A stretch of DNA of 64,000 bases, taken from Xanthomonas prunicola. Its GTDB lineage: Bacteria; Pseudomonadota; Gammaproteobacteria; Xanthomonadales; Xanthomonadaceae. The position numbers and the translations under genes are program-made. The stretch covers positions 1 through 64,000 of the forward strand of contig NZ_PHKV01000001.1 of the NCBI RefSeq assembly GCF_002846205.1. The letters run 5' to 3'. The notes under the pieces were generated by a model that saw nothing but the letters and a program-made list of their open reading frames with translations, searched no databases and was not told the DNA's origin. The stretch's first letter is position 1, and every line of letters begins with the position of its first letter. Below are positions 35,746 to 45,050 of the stretch, piece after piece.

Positions 35746-38700
35746 TTAGAACTTGTACTTCAAGGTTAGCTGCATTGACCAGCGGGAAACGCCGGTATTG
35801 CCCTTGTCGTTGTTGTTTTCCTGCACGGTCGGCTCGTCGGTGGTACCGGTGAAGTTGTAGATGTACTTCCCAGTCGTAGGATCGATACCTGCGTAGCTGG
35901 CAACGCGAGCAGTGGAATTGAAGCCATAGTCTTCAATACGCCCCCACTTCTTGTTGAGCAGGTTGCCCACGTTCATGATGTCCAGCGCCAGTTCGGTCTT
36001 ATGGCCTTCGAACAAGCCCGGCAACTCTTGGCTGATGTGCACATCGAAGCTGTTCACCCAACCTGTGCGGAACTCGTTAGCCGGTGCGATCTGACCCTTG
36101 TAAGCAGCCAGTTCGGGATTTTTCGCTAGCCAGTCGAAAAACCGCTGCTCCATCGCAGCACCACCCACCCACTTCACATCACCAGGACCCTTTGGCACAT
36201 AGAACAGGTCATTGAAGTAGCCGTTACCAGAGGTCGCGGCAGCATCACCGTTCATGTCGTTGTAGTAGATGTAGCTAAACGGACGACCAGAGCGGCCTTC
36301 GTAGAACAAGCCGACGCTAGTGTTGTATTTGCCGAAGAACGCCTTCTTCCAGTTAAGCGAACCGGTAATGCGGTCCTTGAGTGCGTAGCGCGAGTCATAG
36401 GCCACGTTCTCGTTGGCCGTGCCGATCAGCGTGCCGCCCCAGTTGGAGGTGTTCTGCGAGCTGGTCAGCGGGCTGACTTCCGTTGCTTCGGTATAGGTGT
36501 ACGCAAGCGACCAACCCCAGTTGTTGATCAGCGGCTTGTTCAGACCAAAAGTGAACTGCTTGCCGTCACCCTTGTCGGTATTGCGCATCAACATGACATC
36601 GCCCATGTCGCTGGGGCGATTAGCCTTTCCACTGACCACCAGTCCACCACCAAGATTCTGTCCGTTTTGCACGGACGTATTGGCCCCGGTGGAAGGCACG
36701 TAACCGGCTGCATTCCAATACAGCTCACGCCCATCCTGGCCGATGCGCGTTGCCCCGACGCCAGCCTGGTTATAAAGGTCAAGGCGCTCAAGGTAAATCG
36801 CGTTATTAACTTTCGTATAGACCACTTCAGCAGACGCAACGATGCCATACCAAGGCAACTCGTGATCGAACGCGAGGTTGGTCTTCCACACAGACGGCAG
36901 CTTCAGATCGGACGCGGCGATGTCTACGTTCTGACGCGCTCCTGCGCCGCTGCTCGGGATATACGGCGGGTTGGTGTTAGGAGTAAAGATCCCGACAGGA
37001 TTGTTCACCGTGTACTCGGTGTAGTTCAGACCGGTGTTCTGGTACACGCCGGCGAGCCATACGTTCGGGGCCGCGCCGCCAAATAGGCCGAGACCACCAC
37101 GCAGCTGGGTCGGGCGGTCGCTGTCGAAGGTGTAATTGAAACCGAAGCGCGGCTGCACCAACTTGTCGTCGGGCAACTGGGTGTTGTCGTACCCATACAA
37201 CGACATGATGCGCGGGTTATACAGGCGCTGATCGCTGAAGTCGGGCATATCGATGCGTACGCCACCCTGCACAGTCAGGTTGCTGTTCACCGCCCAGCTA
37301 TCCTGCAGGAACAGACCAGTGTTCTTCAGCGTGTACTCGGCGGGGATGTCGTCGTAGCTGCCGCCCGGACGCGGTGCGCGCACGATGTACTGGTTGACGC
37401 GATTTGCAGCAAAATCGTTGAGGTTGTTGAACACGTACACGCCGTTGAGATTGCGGCCGTAATAGTTCAGCAGGTCATTGTTGGAGTAATCGAAACCGAA
37501 CTTGACGGTATGGTCACCCACGTACCATGTGGCGGCACCGAAGGCGCTCAGTTCCTTGCTCTCCACCGCGTTGACGTGCGAGTTCTGCTCGGTACCGAAG
37601 TACAACGAATTGTTGACGGTGGTGCCACCGAAGCCACGCACCTGGATCTGCGGAAGGGTCGAATACGGCTCGCGGATCGCAGAGTACTCCTTACGTGACA
37701 GCTTGAATTCGGTCGAGAAATTATCGGACCAGTCGCTGAACAGCTCTCCCATCCAGGATTCGTAGGTCTTCGGCTGCTGGTACCAGAAGGTGCTCAACGA
37801 CACAGCACTGTTGCTGATCTGCGGGAAGCGCACGACGTTCTGCTCAAGCTTGTTGTAGCGCACGGCAGCACGATGATTTTCGTTGATGTTCCAGTCGATC
37901 TTCAGCGCATATTCTTCGACCTCGGTGCTGTTGGCCGGCTGCTTCAGCGAGCCTGCATCGAAACCATAACCGGTGGCGATTTGCTGCGCACGCGCGATGT
38001 CGGCGTCGGTGATGGTGCCCTTGCCATACGGCGAATCAGCCAAGCTGACGCCCGGCGCCGAGCGCTCCATCTTTTCGTAGTTGGCGAAGAAAAACAGCTT
38101 GTCCTTGACGATCGGCCCACCCAGCGTCATGCCGTAGGTCTTTTCATCGTCGAAACCGTTGAAACGAACGCCTTCCAGTTCCTTGCGCACCATGTCTTTG
38201 TCGCGGTACGCGTAATAAACCGTGCCGCCGAACTTGTTTGTACCCGACTTGGTGACCGCATTGATCACTGCGCCGGTACCGCCGGAAATCGTCGTGTCGT
38301 AGTTGGCGACATCGATGTTGATTTCCTGGATGGCATCCATGGACACCGGCTGACGCTCAGTCGGCAGATTGTTGGATTCCAGACCAAACGGATCGCCTGC
38401 ACCGATACCGTCAATACGAATGGCGTTGTAGCGCGTGTTCTGGCCACCGACGGAAATCGCACCGTCGGCTTTGCTAACCTGCGAAATGCGCGGATCCAGA
38501 CGGATGTAATCCTGAATGTTACGGTTGACCGACGGCAGCGACTCGATGGTCTCGCGCGAAACGTTGGTACCGGTGCCCATCTTGTAGGCACTGAACAGGT
38601 CCGAGCCACCGGCTACAGCCATCACTTGGACAGCTTCGAGGTTGGTGGCGGCGATATCGCCCTTGAGATCCGCATTGACCGTATTGACCTGATTGAGGTT

Positions 38701-39006
38701 CAGGTAAACGCCCTCTTCGGTCTTTGTACCTTCACCCGACTTGGTGATGGTGATGGTGTACGGGCCGCCCACGCGCAAGCCGCGCGCGTTGTAGCGACCG
38801 CTGGCATCCGTAGTAGCGCGGCTGACCGTGCCAGACTCAACGTGCGTGATGGTCACTTCGGCATTCGGCACCGGCTGACCGCCGCTGCTTGTCACCACGC
38901 CAGCGACGCCGGCAGAGGTGTTCTGGGCAAACACAGGAGCGGCGGCGAGCGCGGCGACAAGGCCAAGCGTCAGCTTGGACATGCGGAGACAACGGGGGTG
39001 GGTCAT
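35746..39006 (-). CDS. TonB-dependent receptor, Oar-like
   Basis: About 1086 residues from ATG 39006 (GAGG upstream). A signal peptide ends PVFAQ. A carboxypeptidase-regulatory-like domain (~25-110: VAGVVTSSGGQPVPNAEVTI) precedes the plug (about 130-260; GGQNTRYNAIRIDGIGAGDPFG) and a large outer-membrane beta-barrel. The protein ends with Phe (LTLKYKF) as barrels do. Oar-type receptors are common in Xanthomonas; the substrate cannot be told from sequence. It appears monocistronic, with its own terminator and a 630-base upstream region. Confidence 0.9.
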   Translation of the reverse strand: MTHPRCLRMSKLTLGLVAALAAAPVFAQNTSAGVAGVVTSSGGQPVPNAEVTITHVESGTVSRATTDASGRYNARGLRVGGPYTITITKSGEGTKTEEGVYLNLNQVNTVNADLKGDIAATNLEAVQVMAVAGGSDLFSAYKMGTGTNVSRETIESLPSVNRNIQDYIRLDPRISQVSKADGAISVGGQNTRYNAIRIDGIGAGDPFGLESNNLPTERQPVSMDAIQEINIDVANYDTTISGGTGAVINAVTKSGTNKFGGTVYYAYRDKDMVRKELEGVRFNGFDDEKTYGMTLGGPIVKDKLFFFANYEKMERSAPGVSLADSPYGKGTITDADIARAQQIATGYGFDAGSLKQPANSTEVEEYALKIDWNINENHRAAVRYNKLEQNVVRFPQISNSAVSLSTFWYQQPKTYESWMGELFSDWSDNFSTEFKLSRKEYSAIREPYSTLPQIQVRGFGGTTVNNSLYFGTEQNSHVNAVESKELSAFGAATWYVGDHTVKFGFDYSNNDLLNYYGRNLNGVYVFNNLNDFAANRVNQYIVRAPRPGGSYDDIPAEYTLKNTGLFLQDSWAVNSNLTVQGGVRIDMPDFSDQRLYNPRIMSLYGYDNTQLPDDKLVQPRFGFNYTFDSDRPTQLRGGLGLFGGAAPNVWLAGVYQNTGLNYTEYTVNNPVGIFTPNTNPPYIPSSGAGARQNVDIAASDLKLPSVWKTNLAFDHELPWYGIVASAEVVYTKVNNAIYLERLDLYNQAGVGATRIGQDGRELYWNAAGYVPSTGANTSVQNGQNLGGGLVVSGKANRPSDMGDVMLMRNTDKGDGKQFTFGLNKPLINNWGWSLAYTYTEATEVSPLTSSQNTSNWGGTLIGTANENVAYDSRYALKDRITGSLNWKKAFFGKYNTSVGLFYEGRSGRPFSYIYYNDMNGDAAATSGNGYFNDLFYVPKGPGDVKWVGGAAMEQRFFDWLAKNPELAAYKGQIAPANEFRTGWVNSFDVHISQELPGLFEGHKTELALDIMNVGNLLNKKWGRIEDYGFNSTARVASYAGIDPTTGKYIYNFTGTTDEPTVQENNNDKGNTGVSRWSMQLTLKYKF

Positions 39007-39635
39007 TTCGGTAGCCTCGATACAGGTTGGGCAGTGACAAAAAGGCGCAGTCAGCCCAACCGTTACCGGGGGTGGGCTGCCAGATGATCTGGGGTCCCTT
39101 GCCGCGCGGCTGGTTGCGGCCGCAACGGTTAACAACAGATTAACACGCTAAGGCCTGATTGTGACGGCGGCGTGACAAACTTCGCGCGCTGCAACATGAA
39201 CTGCGCAGGCGATGGCGTAATCGCCAGATTGCGCAAGGTCCCAGCGGGATAGCGACCTGTGTCGCAGCTTTACAGCAGTTGAAGCACGCGGAAAGGAGCG
39301 TAGCGATCAAACGGCTGCATTCGCGTATCGCATGCGCGCGGCGCATGTCGACGTCACATGCCGCTTGCGCTTCGGAATATGACACCCAACTGCGGCGTTG
39401 CCGAAACGAGCAGACGTACCTCAAGACGGTGGCAAATGGCGAACAACGACCTCGTCTCCACCACCCGCCACGGCAGCCTTGTCGACTTTTGGCGATCTGT
39501 TGCGCTGGTCATCGGCCTGCGCCTTGGGCAGTGAGCACAGGAACGCAGGGCAAGCATGGGGTGAGAACCACCCCATCGGTGCACGCTCCCGCACGCACGC
39601 GACAGTCCCAGGGAATCCCCTCTCCCAGCAGCGCG
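39007..39635. promoter_or_regulatory. Gene-free upstream region of the TonB receptor with a 14-bp palindrome
   Basis: No convincing gene in this ~630-base gap between the receptor and the marC-like gene. A perfect 14-bp palindrome (GTTGCGGCCGCAAC, 39113-39126) lies 107 bases before the receptor start, next to AT-rich GGTTAAC and GATTAAC repeats. It could be an operator. The remainder shows no RNA gene or repeat that I recognise. Confidence 0.4.
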
Positions 39636-40235
39636 TCAGATCGATACCGGCAGCTTGAAATACGTACCCAGGCCATCCAGGAACATCTGTACCGAGATGG
39701 CGACCAGCAGCATGCCCATCAGGCGCTCGATGGCCGTCAGGGCGCGGTGTCCGAGCAGTTTGTACAGCAGCGGTGCGGAGGCGAGGATCGACGAGGCGCC
39801 GATCCAGGCGATCATCAGCGCCAGACTCCAGTCCCAGAGCCGCGTGGGCTCGTTGCTGCCCATGAGCATGACCGCAGCCATTCCGGACGGGCCGGCCACC
39901 AGCGGGATGGCCAGCGGCACGATGAAGGGCTCGCCGTCGGGGATTTCACCCATCAGACCTTCAGGCCGCGGGAAGATCATGCGGATACCGATCAGGAACA
40001 GCACGATGCCGCCGGCGATGGCGACCGATTCCTGGCGCAGATGCATCAGCTCCAGCGCGTACTTGCCGCCCCACAGGAACGCCATCAACACACACAGGGC
40101 GATCAGCAGTTCACGCGCAAGCACGAAGCGCTGGCGCTTGGGCGGCAACGGTTTGAGAACGCTGAGAAACACCGGGATGTTGCCCAGCGGGTCGAGAATC
40201 AGAAACAGCAGCAGCGCCGCTGAAAGAATGGTCAT
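39636..40235 (-). CDS. MarC-family (UPF0056) inner-membrane protein
   Basis: 199 residues from ATG 40235, overlapping the SDR stop by 4 bases (ATGA). Six hydrophobic segments; FLILDPLGNIPVFLSVLK near the N-terminus and PLAIPLVAGPSGMAAVMLM are MarC-family hallmarks. The function of the family is unsettled; an older link to antibiotic resistance in E. coli was not confirmed. It is co-transcribed with grxD and the SDR. Confidence 0.88.
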   Translation of the reverse strand: MTILSAALLLFLILDPLGNIPVFLSVLKPLPPKRQRFVLARELLIALCVLMAFLWGGKYALELMHLRQESVAIAGGIVLFLIGIRMIFPRPEGLMGEIPDGEPFIVPLAIPLVAGPSGMAAVMLMGSNEPTRLWDWSLALMIAWIGASSILASAPLLYKLLGHRALTAIERLMGMLLVAISVQMFLDGLGTYFKLPVSI

Positions 40236-40975
40236 ACCGACGGACTCCAGATCGCACCGCGATGTGTCGCCCCAGCAGCTGACAACACGCTGACGCATGC
40301 AGGTGCGTAACGTGCGGCATCGACTGCGCTGCTGTCTTCGTGATGGGTGAAAGCGCGTGCGCGTAATGCGGTGCGCATCGGGCCGGGCTGCAGACCGCTG
40401 ATGCGGACAGGGCCAGCGGCAGTTTCGTGATGCAAACTCGCGATCAGGCCACGCTGCGCATGCTGGGCGGCGCCATACGCCCCCCAGTAGGCCTGGCCGA
40501 CGCGCGCCGGGTCGTCCACTACAAATACCACTGCCGCGTCGTGCTGCTGGCGCAGTAGCGGCAAGCATGCCTGGGTCAGCCACGCGCGCGCAGTCAAGTT
40601 GACGTGCAAGGTGCGCGCGAAATCCGCAGGTGCGGCGAGTTCGGCTGGCGTCAGGCCGGCAAAGTCGGCGGCGCAGTGCAGCAGGCCTTGCAGACCACCG
40701 AGCTCAGCCTGCAACCGTTGCGCAAGTGTGGCGTAGTCGTCCGGCGTGGCGCCGGCCAAATCCAGCGGATACAGCAGCGGCTCGGTACCCAGCGCTGCAA
40801 CCGCGTCGTACACGCGCTCCAGCGGGCGCAGCTTGCGCCCAAGCAAGACCACCGTGGCGCCCGCGGCTGCGCATGCCTGCGCCGCTGCGGCGCCGAGGCC
40901 GCCGGCAGCACCGGTGATCAGCACCACGCAACCCGACAAGGCCGCTGTTTGAGGCTGGGCCTGTGCCGCATTCAC
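40232..40975 (-). CDS. SDR-family protein, YciK-like, lacking catalytic Ser and Lys
   Basis: 247 residues from GTG 40975 (GTGA overlap with grxD). The Rossmann motif is TGAAGGLG (residues 21-28). The region aligned with the YciK active site reads WGAYGAAQHAQ: Tyr167 is kept but the Lys four residues later is Gln171, and the Ser position 13 residues before Tyr is Asp154. With both residues missing, dehydrogenase chemistry is doubtful, although nucleotide binding should remain. Confidence 0.85.
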   Translation of the reverse strand: MNAAQAQPQTAALSGCVVLITGAAGGLGAAAAQACAAAGATVVLLGRKLRPLERVYDAVAALGTEPLLYPLDLAGATPDDYATLAQRLQAELGGLQGLLHCAADFAGLTPAELAAPADFARTLHVNLTARAWLTQACLPLLRQQHDAAVVFVVDDPARVGQAYWGAYGAAQHAQRGLIASLHHETAAGPVRISGLQPGPMRTALRARAFTHHEDSSAVDAARYAPACVSVLSAAGATHRGAIWSPSV

Positions 40976-41292
40976 GGTTGGTACGCCTCGCTGACGATGC
41001 GCTTGAGCTCGCCGGCTTCAAACAATTCCAGCGTGATGTCGCACCCGCCGATCAGTTCGCCATGAATGAACAATTGCGGGAAGGTCGGCCAGTTGGAATA
41101 GCGCGGCAAATTGGCGCGTATCTCCGGCTCTTCGAGCACGTTGACCGTGCGCAGCTGATCTGCGCCGGCGGCTACCAGGGCCTGCACAGCGCGACTGGAA
41201 AACTCGCACATCGGGAAGTGCGGGGTGCCTTTCATGAACAGCACGATCGGGTGTTGTTCGACTTCGGCCTGGATCCGTTCCATCACCGGCAT
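40972..41292 (-). CDS. grxD: Monothiol glutaredoxin GrxD (CEFS variant)
   Basis: 106 residues from ATG 41292 (MPVMERI). Class II monothiol glutaredoxin: KGTPHFPMC, then WPTFPQLFIHGELIGGCDI. The active site is Cys29-Glu-Phe-Ser where the family normally has CGFS (codon GAG for Glu30). GrxD dimers bind and transfer a [2Fe-2S] cluster using this Cys and glutathione. It is the first gene of a coupled grxD-SDR-marC operon, divergent from sodB. Confidence 0.93.
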   Translation of the reverse strand: MPVMERIQAEVEQHPIVLFMKGTPHFPMCEFSSRAVQALVAAGADQLRTVNVLEEPEIRANLPRYSNWPTFPQLFIHGELIGGCDITLELFEAGELKRIVSEAYQP

Positions 41293-41413
41293 TGGACTCT
41301 CCTGACTGGGAGCGGCAGGCCCGACCGCCGGGTCGGATAGACTTCCGCAAAGGCGCGCATTGTAAGCCTTCAACGCGACCTGTCGCCGCACTCCCTTCGC
41401 TGCCCTTGCCATC

Positions 41414-41992
41414 ATGCCGATCGAACACCTTGCACTGCCCTACTCCCGCACTGCCCTGGAGCCGCATCTGTCCTCCGCAACACTGGAGGCGCACCACGGC
41501 GTCTGTCACCGCAGCGAGGTGGAACAGCTCAACGCGCGCATCGAAGGCAGCGAATTTGCCGAGCTGACGCTGGAAGAGATCATCGCGCAGGCGCAGGGCA
41601 CGCTGTTTCATCTCGCCGCGCAGGTGTGGAACCACAATTTCTACTGGCAGTGCCTACGTCCGCGCGCTGGCGGCGAGCCGCTTGGACAGCTGGGCGACGG
41701 CATCGCCAAATGCTTCGGCGACTTCGTGCATTTCAGACAAGAATTCAATCGCGTGGCCTTGACCAGCTTCGGCTCGGGCTGGGTGTGGCTGGTGCAGCGC
41801 CCTGACGGCGCGCTGGCAGTGGTCGCCACACCCAATGCCTCCACCCCGCTGACCGGGCCGGACATTCCGCTACTGGCTTGCGACATCTGGGAACACGCGT
41901 ATTACCTGGACTACCAGCAGGATCGCGCGCGCTACCTGGATGCTTTCTGGAAGCTGGTCAACTGGGATTTTGTCGCAAGCCGGCTGGGCTGA
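41414..41992 (+). CDS. sodB: Iron-type superoxide dismutase, divergent active-site surroundings
   Basis: 192 residues. The four metal ligands are present (His27, His74 in VWNHNFYW, Asp157 and His161 in CDIWEHAYY), as is the Fe-type Gln70. The gateway Tyr (Tyr34 in E. coli) is Glu35 and the nearby His30 is Cys31 (EAHHGVCHRSEVEQLN). Both residues serve substrate gating and proton supply in known enzymes, so activity may be altered. The gene is divergent from grxD across a 121-base gap. Confidence 0.9.
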   Translation: MPIEHLALPYSRTALEPHLSSATLEAHHGVCHRSEVEQLNARIEGSEFAELTLEEIIAQAQGTLFHLAAQVWNHNFYWQCLRPRAGGEPLGQLGDGIAKCFGDFVHFRQEFNRVALTSFGSGWVWLVQRPDGALAVVATPNASTPLTGPDIPLLACDIWEHAYYLDYQQDRARYLDAFWKLVNWDFVASRLG

Positions 41993-42129
41993 CCACCCAG
42001 CGTCCGTTGGCAGATGGGGACTGGCTCATCTGCCAACGAAATTGCCGAGCGTTTTCGAACCCGGCACCAGCGCGTCATTGCGGGAAACGCCTTACACAGC
42101 GCTGACTCACCGCCGATGCGCTGCCCGCA

Positions 42130-43275
42130 TCAGCCTTCGTTCAAGCGCGCAATCACCGGCAGAACTTGCGCATCGCGCAGCAACGCCGCACCTGCATCGC
42201 TCACCGACACTGCAAGCGCCTGCGTTGTCTCCGCACGCAGCGTCGCGTGCCCCACCTTGCGACCATCGCGCGCTTGCTTGCCGTAGTCGTGCCAATGCCC
42301 GCCCGGCACTGCCAAAAATGCGCCAGCGTCCGGCATCGCGCCCAGCCAGTTGAGCATGCAGGCATGCCCGCGCATCGCGGTGCTGCCGAGCGGCAAACCG
42401 AGCACCGCGCGCACATGATTTTCGAACTGCGAGGTCTCGGCACCTTCGATGGTCCAGTGCCCGGAGTTGTGCACGCGCGGCGCCATTTCGTTGGCAAGCA
42501 GCTCACCGTCGCGCACGAACAGTTCCAACGCAAACACGCCGACATAATCGAGCTTTTCCGCTATTGCACGTGCATGCGATTCCGCCACGGCCTGTAGTGC
42601 CGTATCCACGCTTGCAGGTGCCAGGCTGGCCGACAGCACACCGTCCACGTGCCAGTTTTCGGTCAACGGCCAGGCGCGGAATTCACCATTGCGCCCGCGT
42701 ACCGCGACCACGCTCACCTCGCGCTGAAACGGCACAAAGGCTTCCACGATCAATCCGACGTGCGCTGCCTGCGCGCCGAGTGCATCCCACGCTGCATCGG
42801 CATCGGCGAGCGTCTTGATGCGGAACTGGCCCTTTCCGTCATAGCCGAAGCGGCGCGTCTTCAGCACGCACGGCGTGCCGATACGCGCGAGCGCTGCATC
42901 CAGGCCGGCCCGGTCGTCGATCGCGGCAAACTCCGGTACCGGAATGCCGAGCTCCCGGAACAAGGTTTTTTCGGTGAGCCGATCCTGCGCAACTGCGAGC
43001 GCAGCCGGACTCGGGTACACCGGCACCTGCGCGGCAAGTTGCTGCGCGCTGGTGGCCGGCACGTTCTCGAAGTCGAAGGTGATCACATCCACCTGTTCGG
43101 CGAATGCGGCAAGTGCCGCAGCATCGTCGAACGCACCAACCTGCAGCGGCGCCACCTGCCCCGCACAGGCGTCGGCCGCCGGATCGAATACCGCAAAGCG
43201 TATGCCTAGCGGCGCACCGGCCAGCACCAGCATGCGCGCCAGCTGGCCGCCACCGAGAATGCCGACAGTGCTCAT
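42130..43275 (-). CDS. purK: 5-(carboxyamino)imidazole ribonucleotide synthase PurK
   Basis: 381 residues from ATG 43275, overlapping purE by ATGA. The N-terminal [12 protein letters not shown] is followed by an ATP-grasp domain ([40 protein letters not shown]). It converts AIR, ATP and bicarbonate to N5-CAIR in purine synthesis, feeding PurE. Longer in-frame extension into purE is not used. Confidence 0.97.
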   Translation of the reverse strand: MSTVGILGGGQLARMLVLAGAPLGIRFAVFDPAADACAGQVAPLQVGAFDDAAALAAFAEQVDVITFDFENVPATSAQQLAAQVPVYPSPAALAVAQDRLTEKTLFRELGIPVPEFAAIDDRAGLDAALARIGTPCVLKTRRFGYDGKGQFRIKTLADADAAWDALGAQAAHVGLIVEAFVPFQREVSVVAVRGRNGEFRAWPLTENWHVDGVLSASLAPASVDTALQAVAESHARAIAEKLDYVGVFALELFVRDGELLANEMAPRVHNSGHWTIEGAETSQFENHVRAVLGLPLGSTAMRGHACMLNWLGAMPDAGAFLAVPGGHWHDYGKQARDGRKVGHATLRAETTQALAVSVSDAGAALLRDAQVLPVIARLNEG

Positions 43276-43775
43276 TGGCGCGGGTCGTCGCTGGCCATCA
43301 CATCGTCGGTCTGCTTGGCGCGGAACTGCGCCAGCGCCTGACCGATCTGCGCCTGCTCCGGCGCCAGCATCGCTGCAGCGAACAAGGCGGCATTGGCCGC
43401 ACCGGCATTGCCGATCGCAAAGGTGGCCACTGGAATGCCGGCTGGCATCTGCACGATCGACAACAGCGAATCCATGCCGTTGAGCGCCTTCGACTGCACC
43501 GGAACGCCGAGTACCGGCACGGCGGTCTTGGCCGCCAGCATGCCCGGCAGATGCGCCGCGCCGCCGGCACCGGCAATGATGGCGCGCAAGCCGCGCTCGC
43601 CGGCTTGCTCGGCGTAGGTGAACAACACATCCGGGGTACGGTGCGCCGAGACCACCTTGACTTCGTACGGCACGCCCAGCGCGTCGAGCTTCTGAGCTGC
43701 GTGTTGCATGGTCTCCCAATCCGAACGGGAGCCCATCACGATGCCGACCAGCGGCGCGGAGTGGTTGGAGGTCAT
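43272..43775 (-). CDS. purE: N5-CAIR mutase PurE
   Basis: 167 residues. [14 protein letters not shown] and SAHRTPD near the N-terminus, then [14 protein letters not shown] and [28 protein letters not shown], give the full PurE class I signature. Catalyses N5-CAIR to CAIR. First gene of purEK. Confidence 0.98.
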   Translation of the reverse strand: MTSNHSAPLVGIVMGSRSDWETMQHAAQKLDALGVPYEVKVVSAHRTPDVLFTYAEQAGERGLRAIIAGAGGAAHLPGMLAAKTAVPVLGVPVQSKALNGMDSLLSIVQMPAGIPVATFAIGNAGAANAALFAAAMLAPEQAQIGQALAQFRAKQTDDVMASDDPRQ

Positions 43776-43833
43776 GGCCCTGCCCTGCGGTAAAGACGTA
43801 TTCTAGCCAATCTCCACGCAAGACAAGACTTCG

Positions 43834-44103
43834 ATGGATCGCAAATTGCTCGACCTGCTGTGCTCGCCCGACACCCGCCAGCCGCTTTCGCTGCTCGACG
43901 GCAAGGGCCTGGAAGCACTCAACGCCGCCATTGCCGGCGGAACCCTGCAGCGCGCCGACGGCGCCGCACAAACCCAACCGCTGCGCGAAGCGCTGATCAC
44001 CCGCGACCGCAAGCAGATTTTCCGCGTCGACGACGGCATCCCGGTGCTGCTGGCCGAAGAGGCTATCGCTACCGCGCACATCGCCGACTTCCCCGAGAAG
44101 TGA
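43834..44103 (+). CDS. Trm112-like / UPF0434 protein (YcaR-like)
   Basis: 89 residues: MDRKLLDLLCSPDTRQPLSLLD...LITRDRKQIFRVDDGIPVLL, matching the Trm112p-like UPF0434 family. Only one Cys of the usual zinc-binding set is present (Cys10). Function in bacteria is unclear. The gene overlaps nadC by GTGA. Confidence 0.88.
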   Translation: MDRKLLDLLCSPDTRQPLSLLDGKGLEALNAAIAGGTLQRADGAAQTQPLREALITRDRKQIFRVDDGIPVLLAEEAIATAHIADFPEK

Positions 44104-44987
44104 ACCTCCCGGTGCACACCAACGTGCCGGTCGCGCCGCCCGCCGAATCGATCGAAGCCGATGTGGCGCGCGCCCTGGCCGAAGACATCGGCAGCGGCGA
44201 TGTGACCGCCGCGCTATTGCCCGACCAGGCAGACAGCGCGTACCTGCTGTGCAAACAGGACGCGGTGATCGCAGGCCGCCCCTGGTTCGATGCCACCCAC
44301 CGCGCGCTCGACCCGCAAGTGCACATCGATTGGCAGGTACACGAAGGCCAGCACGTGGCTGCCGGCACGGTGCTCGCGCTGCTGCAAGGGCGCAGCCGTA
44401 GCCTGGTCAGTGCCGAACGCACTTCGCTCAATTTCATGCAGACGCTGTCTGCCACGGCCACCACCACTGCGGCCTATGTGGCTGCGGTGGCCGGGACGCA
44501 TGCGCGCATCCTGGACACGCGCAAGACGCTGCCAGGCCTGCGCGCCGCGCAGAAATACGCCGTGCGCTGCGGCGGTGGCGACAATCACCGCATCGGTCTG
44601 TTCGATACGGTGATGCTCAAGGAGAATCACATCCGTGCCGCCGGGTCGTTGAGTGCTGCCGTGCATGCCGCACGCGCGCAGCAACCGCAGCTGCCGCTGG
44701 TGGTCGAAGTGGAAACGCTGGAGCAACTGCATGAGGCACTGCAGGTTGGCTGTACGCGCATCCTGATCGACGACTTCGACCAAGCCATGCGCCGCGAAGC
44801 GGTGCGTATCGTTGCCGCATTGCCACCCGAACGACGCATCCCGTTGGAAGTCTCCGGCAGCGTGGATCTGGCCGGCATTGGCGTAATTGCCAAAGACGGC
44901 GTGGACTGCATTTCGATTGGTGGGCTCACCAAGCACGTGCAGGCAGTCGATCTGTCGCTCAAACTCGGCCCGCCGCCAACACGCTGA
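44100..44987 (+). CDS. nadC: Nicotinate-nucleotide pyrophosphorylase (carboxylating) NadC
   Basis: 295 residues from GTG 44100, coupled to the UPF0434 stop. Motifs: DIGSGDVTAALLP, SAERTSLNFMQTLSATAT, ILDTRKTLPGLRAAQKYAVRCGGGDNHRIGL and EVSGSVDLAGI, all typical of quinolinate phosphoribosyltransferase. Makes nicotinate mononucleotide from quinolinate and PRPP in NAD synthesis. A longer upstream frame inside the UPF0434 gene is not the start. Confidence 0.96.
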   Translation: MNLPVHTNVPVAPPAESIEADVARALAEDIGSGDVTAALLPDQADSAYLLCKQDAVIAGRPWFDATHRALDPQVHIDWQVHEGQHVAAGTVLALLQGRSRSLVSAERTSLNFMQTLSATATTTAAYVAAVAGTHARILDTRKTLPGLRAAQKYAVRCGGGDNHRIGLFDTVMLKENHIRAAGSLSAAVHAARAQQPQLPLVVEVETLEQLHEALQVGCTRILIDDFDQAMRREAVRIVAALPPERRIPLEVSGSVDLAGIGVIAKDGVDCISIGGLTKHVQAVDLSLKLGPPPTR

Positions 44988-45050
44988 TTTCACGCGTGCG
45001 CGCAGCCGGCTCTGGCAGCCTGCTGCGATTGTTTCCGTGCAGGATCTGCA

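Noticed and set aside
43834-44103. Frame extending nadC upstream to 43860
   Set aside because: That segment is the UPF0434 gene in another frame; GTG 44100 gives a normal-length NadC.
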